A stretch of DNA of 64,000 nucleotides, taken from CAVTGO01 sp963734275. GTDB lineage: Bacteria; Actinomycetota; UBA4738; HRBIN12. A program made the translations under genes and the position numbers. The notes under the pieces were generated by a model. The model did no database searches and was not told where the DNA came from. It saw only the letters and a list, made by a program, of their open reading frames with translations. Shown here one piece after another: positions 31,636-39,342 of this stretch (positions are counted from its first letter, which is position 1; each line of letters opens with the position of its first letter). The stretch is taken from positions 124,001 through 188,000 of the forward strand of contig CAVTGO010000013.1 of assembly GCA_963734275.1 (NCBI GenBank). The letters are read 5' to 3'.

Positions 31636-34086
31636 GTGACCGAACGGGTCCGCGCGGTCGTGATCGGCGGCGGCGTCGCCGGGTGCAGCGTCGCGCTGCA
31701 CCTGGCTAAGGCCGGGCTGGACCGACGTGCTCCTGTTGGACAAGGGCGAGCTGACGAGCGGGTCCACGGCGCACGCGGCCGGGTTCGTCACGATGTTCAA
31801 CCCCTCGCCGACGATGATGCGCGTTCCGCCGCTACTCGATCGAGCTGTACCGCGAGCTCGGGGTGTTCGAGACGGTCGGGAGCCTGCGGATCGCCTCGAG
31901 CGCCGAGTAGCTGCTAGAGCTGCAACGCGGGGTGTCCCGCGCGCGAGGGATCGGCCTCGACGTCGAGCTCTGTCGGGCCCGACGAGACGCTGAGGCTGAT
32001 GCCGGCGGCGAGCGCCGAGTCGCTCTTCGGGAGCGTCTGGGTGCCCGGCGACGGCTTCCTCGACCCGCACACCGCGACGTACGCGCTCGCGGCGGCCGCG
32101 CGCGCGCTCGGGCGGCACGATCCGGACGGGAGCGCGCGTGACGGCGATCGAGCTCTCCGAGCGGCGGGAGGTGACCGCGATTGTCGTCGACGGCGAGCGG
32201 ATCGAGTGCGAGGTCGTCGTGGACGCCGCCGGGATCTGGGCGCCGCGGGTCGCGGCGATGGTCGGGGCTCCGGGTCCCGTCGACGCCGGTCGACCACCAG
32301 CACATCGCGCTGAAGGCGGTGCCGGGGGTCGGAGCTGCCGCGCGACATGCCGTGCTTCCGCGACCCGGACAACCTCGTCTACGGGAAGTCCGAGGCCGGC
32401 GGCATCGTGTTCGGCGGGTACGAGCCCGATCCGGTCGCTCGATGGATCGACGGCGCGCCCTGGGAGCACGGCGGCGCGCTCGCTGCCGCCGGACATGGAT
32501 CGGTTCGAGCAGCTGCTGCGCGGCGCCGCCCGCCGGTTCCCCTTCATCGAGGACGCCGAGATCGTGAAGCTCGTCTGCCATCCCGACGCGATGACGCCCG
32601 ACGCGAACCCGCTCGTCGGCCCGATCGCCGACGGTCCGCGGGCCTGTGGCTCGCGGCCGGGCTGTCGCTGAACGGCTTCGGTGGGGCCGGCGGGCTCGGC
32701 AAGGCGCTCGCCGAGTGGATCACGGCCGGCGAGACCGAGCTCGACCTCACCGCCGTACCGGCCGTGGCGGTTCGGGCGCGTGCACGAGGACGCCGGCTGG
32801 GTCGCGCGAGCTGGCGCGCGAGGCCTATCGCTACTACTACCTCCTGCGCTATCCGTTCGATCACGACGAGTGGGGACGGCCGAAGCGCGTGTCGCCGCTG
32901 CACGGCCGGCTCCAGGAGCCGGCGCCGTGTTCCAGGCGAAGAACGGGTGGGAGCGCGCCGAGCGCTTCGAGCCGGGCGAGGCCGTGGCGGCGGGCCGGGC
33001 GCGGATCAGCGGGCGTTCGGGTGGGCGCGGCCGCCGTGGCTCGACCGGGTGGGCGAGGAGCATCGCGCGCGTCCGCGAGCGCGCCGGGTCTGTCGACCTG
33101 TCAGCTCGTTCGGGAAGATCGAGGTGGCCGGGCCGGACGCGCTCCGGCTGCTCGAACGGGCGGCGGCGAACCGCGTCGACCGGCCGGTGGGCTCGATCGT
33201 CTACTCGCCAGTTCCTCGATCGGCGGGGCGGGATCGTCGGCCGACGTCACGATCGTCCGGCTCGCCGAGGACGGTTCCGCGTGGTCACCGGCGTCGGGCG
33301 ACCGTCGACGGCGACCTCGGCTGGCTGCGGATGCACGTGCGTGACGGAGACGGGCGCCGTCGAGCTCCGGGACGCGAGCGAGGAGCTCGCCGTGATCGCA
33401 CTCTGGGGTCCGGCCGCTCGCGACGTCCTCGGCGGCGACGACCGAGGACGACGTGTCGAACGAGGCCTTCCCGACCTGAGCGGCGCGAGCGCTGCGGATC
33501 GGTGCCGCGCCGGTACTGGGCCCAGCGGATCAGCTACGCCGGCGAGGCTCGGCTGGGAGCTGTGGGTCGAGCCGGCGGTGGGCGGTCCAGGCCTGGGACC
33601 GGCTGTGCGGCGGCGGGCGAACCGCTCGGTCTCGAGCCGTGCGGGTACCGGGCCTCGACGGCCTGCGCATCGAGCAGGGGTTCCGGTACCTCGGGACCGA
33701 CCTCACCGCGGGCGACACGCCCGACGAGGCGGGGCTTGGCCTTCGTCGCGTTCGATCCCTCGAAGGACTTCGTCGGGCGCGACGCCGTCTTCGCCGCGCG
33801 CGAGGCGGGGCCGCCGACGCGGCGGCTGCGGACCCTGCTCGTTGGCGCAGGCTACGTCACGGCCTACGGGGGAGAGGCGGTGCACGCCGGCGACGAGGTG
33901 GTCGGGCGGGTGCGGAGCGTGCGCGTACGGCTACACCGTCGGACCGGAAGGTCGCGACTCGCCTACCTGCCGTCGGCCCTCGGCCCCGGCGATCGCGTGG
34001 AGGTGGAGGTGTTCGGCGAGCTGGTTCCGGCCGAGGTGGCCGAGGACGTCCTGGTGGATCCCGAGGGCAAGCGAGTGCGGAGCTGA
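31636..34086 (+). pseudogene. FAD-dependent demethylase/GcvT fusion (DMGDH/sarcosine dehydrogenase type), broken by indels
   Basis: Repaired product of about 810 residues. It has an N-terminal DAO-type FAD domain (AVVIGGGVAGCSVALHLAKA, then ELTSGSTAHAAG; WIDGAPWEHGG) and a C-terminal GcvT pair (SSFGKIEVAGPDALRLLERA, then DGLRIEQGFRYLGTDLTAGD, FVGRDAVFAAREAG, VEVFGELVPAEVAEDV). This is the architecture of dimethylglycine and sarcosine dehydrogenases, which oxidise an N-methyl group and pass it to tetrahydrofolate. At least ten indels are seen (for example near 31720, 31823, 31971, 32111, 32273, 32327, 32475, 32641, 32756) and a TAG at 31908. The paralogue at 35332-37765 is almost intact, which makes the repair straightforward. 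GTG 31636. Confidence 0.75.
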
Positions 34087-34995
34087 TGCCGACGATCGAG
34101 CAGGTCGTCCAGGCCGCGGCGACCTTCCGCGGCCGGCAGGTCGAGGTCTCCGAGCTCTCGGGCGGTCTCACCAACACGAACTACCTGGTGGATCGCCGAC
34201 GGCGCGAAGTACGTGGTCCGCATCCCCGGACGCTCGACCGAGCTGCTCGCCGTCGACCGCGCGAACGAGCGCCACAACGCCGAGGCGGCGTCCACGACCG
34301 GGGTGTCGCCTCGGATCGTCGAGGTGCTCGAGGACGTGGAACGTGATGATCATGGAGTTCATCGAGGGGCAGACGATGTCGGCGGAGACGCTCCGCGCGC
34401 CCGAGCAGGTGCGCCGGATCGCGGCGTCGCTCCGGACGCTGCACGCCGCGCCGCGGTTCGCTGAAGGACTTCGACATGTTCCGGTTGACCGAGTTCTACC
34501 TGGGCGTCTGCGCCGAGCGCTCGGTCCGGATCCCCGACGGGTTCCGAGACCGCATGCCGACGACGTGGCCGATGATCGAGCGCGCGCTCGCCGCGAACCC
34601 CGTGGAGACCGTGCCCTGCCACAACGACCTGCTCGCCGAGAACTACATCGACGACGGGTCGCAGCTGTGGATCGTCGACTTCGAGTACAGCGGGAACAAC
34701 GACCCGTGCTTCGAGCTCGGCGACACCGCGCAGGAGTGCGGGTTCGACCAGGAGCTGCGGGCGGTGCTGTGCGAGGCCTACTTCGGCACGCGCCGCGAGG
34801 ACCGGCTGGCGCGGATGGACCTTCAGGCGCGTGATGGCGGACGTCGGATGGACCCTGTGGGCCGCGATCCAGGCCACGATCTCCACGATCGACTTCGACT
34901 TCTGGGGCTGGGCGGTGGAGCGGTGGGACCGGGCGGTGGCTGTCTTCGACTCGGACGACTTCGCTCGCTGGGTCCGCGCGTCGGCGGGAGGTTGA
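34086..34995 (+). pseudogene. Choline/ethanolamine-kinase-like phosphotransferase, four indels
   Basis: Repaired length 301 residues. APH/choline-kinase fold: VSELSGGLTNTNYLV (glycine-rich loop), KYVVRIPGRSTELL (Lys), VPCHNDLLAENYI (catalytic loop HxDxxxxN) and IVDFEYSGNNDPCFELGD (metal-binding Asp). Four extra G's near 34191, 34339, 34459 and 34818 break the frame; removing them gives 906 bases, a multiple of three. ATG 34086 overlaps the stop of the demethylase gene. It is a paralogue of the kinase at 37768-38682, and each kinase sits next to its own FAD-GcvT gene. Substrate unknown; choline, ethanolamine or a methylated derivative are candidates. Confidence 0.75.
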
Positions 34996-35026
34996 CGCAT
35001 CCGCGCCCGCGTCCGAGGGTGATGGC

Positions 35027-35326
35027 GTGCGCGTGATCGCGACCGGCGAGGCGGTCGAGTTCGTCCGCGACCACGGCGGGCGGGTGTTCGTCTGGCCCGT
35101 CGTGATGGATGTGCCCTCCGGCGGCGCCGTCGTCTTCACCTTGGAGGCGTCCACCGAGTCGCCGGGCGCGGCGCACGAGTTCGTTCGGTTCGGCGGCGAG
35201 GGGTTCGACGTGCTGATCGACGCGACGGGTCACGGCGTCCCCGATGAGCTGCACCTCGCGATCAAGGGCTGGCGCCGGAGGCAGATCCGCGCCTACTGGA
35301 ACGGTAACTCGTTCGGCCGAGCCTGA
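35027..35326 (+). CDS. Small hypothetical protein (99 aa)
   Basis: 99-residue soluble protein with alternating strands (RVFVWPVVMDVPSGGAVVFT, GFDVLIDATGHGVPDELHLA) and a basic C-terminus. No motif recognised. Start GTG 35027, 31 bp after the kinase stop, so it is probably the last gene of that operon. Intact frame although it lies inside the indel-rich stretch. It converges with the leftward demethylase gene 5 bp away. Confidence 0.5.
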   Translation: MRVIATGEAVEFVRDHGGRVFVWPVVMDVPSGGAVVFTLEASTESPGAAHEFVRFGGEGFDVLIDATGHGVPDELHLAIKGWRRRQIRAYWNGNSFGRA

Positions 35327-35331
35327 GCAGG

Positions 35332-37765
35332 TCAGACGCGGATCCGCTCGCCCTTCGGGTCGTAGAGCGGGTCGTCGACGACGACGGCGCCCACGAGCTC
35401 GCCGAAGACGTCGACCGTCAGTCGCGTTCCCGAGGCGGCGAGCTCGGCCGGGAGGTAGGCGAACGCGATGCTCTGGCCGATCGCGTAGCCGATCCCCCCG
35501 CTCGTCACGCGCGAGACCACCCGGTCTCCGCTGCGAACCGGCTCGTTGCCGAGGGCCATCGCGGTGGCACCGGCGAGGGTCAGGCACCGCAGGGACCTCG
35601 ATACGCCGCCCTCCCGCTGGGTCTCGAGCGCCTCGCGGCCGACGAACGCTCGGTCGTCCCACGCGACGGCGAACCCGAGACCGGCCTCGAGCGGCGTGTC
35701 GTCGGCCGTGACGTCCGAACCCCACGCGCGGTAGCCCTTCTCCAGCCGCAGGGAGTCGATCGCCCGGTAGCCGGCCGGGACCAGCCCGTGCGGCGTGCCG
35801 GCCTCGACCAGCGTGTCCCAGAGCGCGGCCCCGAACTCGGCCGGCGGGTACAGCTCCCAACCGAGCTCGCCCACGTAGGTCACCCGGAGCGCGAGGCACG
35901 GGACGTCGCCCACGGTGATCTCGCGCGCGGTCATGTACGGGAACGCCTCGTTCGACAGGTCGTCGGCGCACGCGGCGGAGAGGATCTCCCGGGCCTTCGG
36001 GCCCCACATGCCCAGGCAGGCGAGCGCGGACGTGACGTCGCGGAGCTCGACGCCCGGATCGTCCTCCCGCCTGCGTTTCTGCAGCCACGCCAGGTCGTGG
36101 TTCCCCGAGGCCGTGCCGGTGACGATCCGGTACCGATCCTCGGTCCAGGCGCGTGACCGTGACGTCGGCCTCGATGCCGCCGCGGCGGTTCAACATCTGC
36201 GTGTAGACGACGCTGCCGAGCGGCCGGTCGACGTCGTTCGCGCAGACCCGCCGCAGGAATGTCGTTGCTCCCGGGCCGGACACCTCGAGCTTCGCGAAGC
36301 TCGACTCGTCGAACAGCCCTGCCGCCTCTCGGGTCGCGAGGTGTTCGGCCGGGATCGCGGTCGACCAGTGCTCCCCCGCCCATCCTCGCGGTCGCAGGTC
36401 CTCGAAACGCTCGTCCTCGTTGGTGGCGAACCAGTTCGCCCGTTCCCACCCCGCCTTCTCGCCGAACTCGGCGCCGAGCGCCTGCAGCCGCGCGTACGTG
36501 GGGGATGTCTTCAGCGGCCGACCCGCCTTCGACTCCTCTCCTGGGTACCGGACGTCGTAGTGCGTCGAGTAGATCTCGTACGCCTTGGCGAGCGCGTAGT
36601 CGCGGTCACGGTACGCGGGGCCGAACCGCCGGACGTCCATCTTCGACAGGTCCATCGAGGGCTCGCCCTCGACGATCCACTCGGCGGTGGAGCGGCCCAC
36701 CCCCGCGGCTCCGGTGATGCCGTGTGCGCAGAACCCCGCGGCCACGAACAGGCCCGAGACCTCGGTCTCGCCGAGGATGAAGTCGTCGTCGGGCGTGAAG
36801 GCCTCGGGGCCGTTGATGAAGCGGTTGACCTCCACGGTCTGCAGCGACGGGATCAGCGCGAACGCGCCCTCGGCGATCGCCTCGAACCGCGGCCACTTCT
36901 CCTCCAGCAGGCGGTGGTTGAAGTCCTGCGGGATCGGCGTGTGGACGTTCCAGGGATCCGGGTTCCGCTCGTAGCCGCCGACGACCAGACCGCCCACCTC
37001 CTCTCGCACGTAGACGAGGCGGTCGGGGTCGCGGAGCGTCGGGAAGTCGGGCCTGACACCCTCGATCGGGCGGGTGATCAGATACTGGTGCTCCATCGGG
37101 ACGACGGGGATCTCCACACCGGCCATGCGCCCGAGCTCGTTGGCCCACAGGCCTCCCGCGATCACCACCACCTCGGCCTCGATGCGACCGTGGTCGGTGA
37201 CGGCGCCGGTCACGCGGCCGCCTTCGACCGGGATCTCCACGACCCGGACGCCGGGACGGATCCGTGCGCCGCGCGACCTGGCGCCTTCGGTGAAGGCCGA
37301 CGTGAGACCCGAGGGGTCCAGGTGCCCGTCCGTCGGGACGAACGCGGCGCCCAACACGTCCGTGCGGTCGATCAGCGGGAAGCGGTCGTGCGCCTGCGCC
37401 GCAGAGACGATCTCGATCGGCAGGCCGAACGACTCGGCCCATCCGGCCATGCGCGCGAGCGCCTCGAGCCGGTAGGCCGAGGTCGCGAGGTGCAGGGTTC
37501 CCACCTGGTGCCAGCCTGGGTCGACGCCGGTCTCCTCGTGCAGGCGGGGATACAGGTCGACGCCGTACATCATCATCCGCGTGTGGCTGACCGAGTTCCG
37601 CAGCTGCGCGACCAGGCCTGCCGAATGGAACGTCGAGCCGCTCGTGAGCTCGGAGCGCTCAACGAGCACGACGTCGGTCCAGCCGAGCTGCGTGAGGTGG
37701 TAGGCGATGCTGGCACCGGCGACGCCTCCGCCGACGATAACGACGCGCGCGCGATCCTCGGCCAC
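35332..37765 (-). CDS. FAD-dependent dimethylglycine/sarcosine dehydrogenase-type protein with GcvT domain (one frameshift)
   Basis: About 810 residues after removing one extra base near 36145 (2434 bases = 3 x 811 + 1). The DAO domain starts with VVIVGGGVAGASIAYHLTQ and ELTSGSTFHSAGLVAQLRNS, where the flavin-linked His would lie. The middle contains EHQYLITRPIEGVRPDFPTL, GGYERNPDPW and FCAHGITGAAGVGRSTAEWI. The GcvT part has FDESSFAKLEVSGPGATTFL, VTYVGELGWELYPP, GYRAIDSLRLEKGYRAWG and FVGREALETQREGG. Expected activity is oxidative N-demethylation of dimethylglycine, sarcosine or a similar amine with methylene transfer to tetrahydrofolate. GTG 37765 starts 2 bp after the stop of the kinase gene; the two form an operon. 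Confidence 0.88.
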
Positions 37766-37767
37766 GG

Positions 37768-38682
37768 CTAGAGGCCGGCCGCGGCGTCGGTCAGCCAGCG
37801 CTCGAACCGCTCGTCGGCCATCGTGCGGGCCAACCGGTCGAAATGGGTCTGCGCGTACGCCACGTAGTCGATCTCCAGGCTGGACAGGCCCTGCTGCACG
37901 ACGCCCCACATCGCCTCGCGGAAGTCCGACATGACCCGCATCAGCCGCAGGCGGGCGCGGTGACCGTCGTGCACGTCGCCGAAGTAGAGACGGAGCATCG
38001 ACTCCTGCGACTCCTCGGACAGGTCGTTGTTGATCGACAGGTTGCCGAGGTCGAAGAACGGGTCGCCCATCCCGGCGTACTCGTAGTCGACGAGCCACAG
38101 GTGTCCCTCGCCCCGCAGGAAGTTGTCCGAGAGCAGGTCGTTGTGACACGGGTGGACGGGCCGGGGCGTCCGGTTCAGCGCCTGCTCGATCCGCGAAGCG
38201 CGCGCCTGCGCATGGTCGAAGTCGGATGGCACGGCGACGTCCCGCTCGAGCGAGACCCGCCGGTAGTCCTCGACGATCCGGAAGCTGTCGAACGTCCAGT
38301 CGAGCTCGGGTCCGGAGTGGATCGTTCGGACGACGGCGACGACGTCGGCGAGCACGGCCTCGTCGTCCATGTCGCCTTCGGCGAGGGGCAGGCCCGGCAC
38401 CCACCGTGTGACGAGGCACCCGAGCTCGGGCAGGTGCGCGATGACCTCGGGGGCGACGCCCGCCTCGGCGGCCGCGGATGCGGCCCGGTGCTCGGCGGTC
38501 CGGTCGATCCCGAGCAATTGCGTGTCCTTGCCCGGCAGGCGGAGGAAGAAGGTCTCGTGCCCGATCTCCACGAGGAAGTTCCGGTTGGTGCGTCCGGCCT
38601 CGATGGGCACGACACGCGTCTCGAGACCCGACCAGCCCGGAACCGCGTCGATCGCCCGTGACACGTCCGGGTCGAGGTCCAC
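37768..38682 (-). CDS. Choline/ethanolamine-kinase-like phosphotransferase
   Basis: 304 residues, intact. Glycine-rich loop region VVPIEAGRTNRNFLVEI, Lys/Arg region TFFLRLPGKDTQLLGIDR, catalytic loop VHPCHNDLLSDNFL (His-x-Asp-x4-Asn, near 178-187) and WLVDYEYAGMGDPFFDLGN with the metal Asp (near 200). These place it in the APH/choline-kinase superfamily. C-terminal helices RLRLMRVMSDFREAMWGVVQ match its paralogue at 34086. The partner gene directly downstream encodes the FAD-GcvT demethylase, so a methylated amino alcohol substrate is a reasonable guess. ATG 38682. Confidence 0.85.
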   Translation of the reverse strand: MDLDPDVSRAIDAVPGWSGLETRVVPIEAGRTNRNFLVEIGHETFFLRLPGKDTQLLGIDRTAEHRAASAAAEAGVAPEVIAHLPELGCLVTRWVPGLPLAEGDMDDEAVLADVVAVVRTIHSGPELDWTFDSFRIVEDYRRVSLERDVAVPSDFDHAQARASRIEQALNRTPRPVHPCHNDLLSDNFLRGEGHLWLVDYEYAGMGDPFFDLGNLSINNDLSEESQESMLRLYFGDVHDGHRARLRLMRVMSDFREAMWGVVQQGLSSLEIDYVAYAQTHFDRLARTMADERFERWLTDAAAGL

Positions 38683-38702
38683 GACCCCGAACGGTACCTC
38701 GG

Positions 38703-38734
38703 GCGTTCGTTCCTGGTCAATCTCGACCGAACGC
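38703..38734. promoter_or_regulatory. Nested inverted repeat upstream of kinase/demethylase operon
   Basis: GCGTTCG at 38703-38709 pairs with CGAACGC at 38728-38734, and inside it GGTC (38715-38718) pairs with GACC (38725-38728). The repeat starts 20 bp before the leftward kinase start and could be an operator or a hairpin in its leader. It is also 55 bp upstream of the rightward ilv promoter. Confidence 0.4.
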
Positions 38735-38788
38735 GTGCGTTCATTGCCCCGTCGCCTGTTCGTCCCTGACCGGATGCCGGCCCGACGG

Positions 38789-38816
38789 TTGACAGGCGCA
38801 AGCTCGCCGCTACACT
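38789..38816 (+). promoter_or_regulatory. Sigma-A type promoter of the ilv-leu operon
   Basis: Perfect -35 box TTGACA at 38789-38794, 16-bp spacer, -10 box TACACT at 38811-38816 (four of six consensus positions, including the first T, second A and last T). Transcription should start near A38823, only about three bases before the leader-peptide ATG at 38826, so the leader would be read as an almost leaderless mRNA. It is the best sigma-A promoter I see in the window. Confidence 0.75.
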
Positions 38817-38825
38817 CGACGGACC

Positions 38826-38876
38826 ATGACGAGGAAGAACTTCACCGAGCCGCTGGTCCTCGTACTTATCCGGTAG
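38826..38876 (+). CDS. ilv operon leader peptide
   Basis: 16-residue peptide MTRKNFTEPLVLVLIR followed by TAG. Codons 10-15 are Leu-Val-Leu-Val-Leu-Ile, the three end products of the pathway encoded downstream. Such runs act as the ribosome-stalling control codons of attenuators for branched-chain amino-acid operons. The ATG is within a few bases of the predicted transcription start and has no Shine-Dalgarno, so initiation is probably leaderless. It is followed immediately by the mutually exclusive hairpins of the attenuator. Confidence 0.85.
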   Translation: MTRKNFTEPLVLVLIR

Positions 38877-38911
38877 GCGCGGCCGGGCCCAGGAGGCCCG
38901 GGACCCGCGCC
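38876..38911 (+). promoter_or_regulatory. Attenuator hairpin 1:2 and alternative antiterminator
   Basis: GGCGCGG (38876-38882) pairs with CCGCGCC (38905-38911), extended by CCGGGCC (38883-38889) pairing with GGCCCGG (38895-38901), with a 3-base bulge. Its 5' arm begins at the leader stop codon. The 3' arm can instead pair, as CCCGCG (38904-38909), with CGCGGG (38926-38931), which lies in the loop and 3' arm of the terminator, giving an antiterminator. A ribosome stalled on the Leu/Val/Ile codons would block the 5' arm and so favour the antiterminator. Confidence 0.7.
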
Positions 38912-38915
38912 GGAT

Positions 38916-38940
38916 GCCCCTCGCTCGCGGGGGGCTTTTT
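38916..38940 (+). terminator. Attenuator terminator
   Basis: Eight-pair stem (38916-38923 with 38928-38935, one U-G pair) closed by a CTCG tetraloop and followed directly by five T's (38936-38940): a complete intrinsic terminator located before the first structural gene. It overlaps the segment used by the antiterminator, so the two cannot form together. The remaining bases of the 333-bp gap between the kinase and the gene at 39016 hold the promoter, leader peptide and the nested repeat. Confidence 0.85.
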
Positions 38941-39015
38941 CTACCCCACCGATCACCGTCGCTGCGACCCGGGGCCAACGAAGGGCAACGGAAGGCGAGA
39001 AGGAAGGAAGGAGAC

Positions 39016-39342
39016 GAGATGCGCTACGAGTTCGAGCGTGACGGGCACCGGGTGGCGAGCGTGCTCTGGGAGGGCCCCGGTCAGGTCACCGTGGACGTCT
39101 CCGAGGCCTCCGATCGCCCGCAGTTCGACCGGTTCTTCGGCTCCGAGGTCGTCTACCTGTCGGCCGACATGGACTTCGGGGGTGGCTTGGGCGAAGGCGG
39201 GCTGGCCTCGCGGCGGCGCGACTGGTCGCCGTGGGAGTTCGAGCGCCACGCGCGCAACCTCGCGCATCGCCTGGGCTGCACGCTCCGCCGGGTGGAGACC
39301 GGGCCCGTCGAGGAGCGTCCCGCGGGTGTGGGGTCCCGATGA
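39016..39342 (+). CDS. Small hypothetical protein, first gene after the ilv attenuator
   Basis: 108 residues: an N-terminal beta-rich half (MRYEFERDGHRVASVLWEGP, QVTVDVSEASDRPQFDRFFG, VYLSADMDFGGGL) and a basic C-terminal helix (WEFERHARNLAHRLGCTLRR). Good ribosome-binding site AAGGAAGGAG before ATG 39016. Its stop overlaps the ilvB ATG (ATGA), so it is translated together with ilvB. I know no such protein in classical ilv operons. The length and composition do not match IlvN, and a separate ilvN follows ilvB. Confidence 0.6.
   Translation, partial: EMRYEFERDGHRVASVLWEGPGQVTVDVSEASDRPQFDRFFGSEVVYLSADMDFGGGLGEGGLASRRRDWSPWEFERHARNLAHRLGCTLRRVETGPVEERPAGVGSR

Noticed and set aside
31908..31910. 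In-frame TAG in the forward FAD-GcvT gene as a possible pyrrolysine codon, given the MttB relative nearby
   Set aside because: It lies in the indel-rich stretch, flavin demethylases do not use pyrrolysine, the MttB-family gene itself has no amber codon, and no pyl genes are seen.
34823..38419. Single open frame of about 1198 codons on the - strand
   Set aside because: It runs through the shadow of the kinase gene, then the true demethylase frame, then another shadow after the frameshift at 36145. Not one protein.
39016..39342. Small gene before ilvB as a regulatory subunit of acetolactate synthase
   Set aside because: No ACT-domain pattern is visible and a full-length ilvN follows ilvB.
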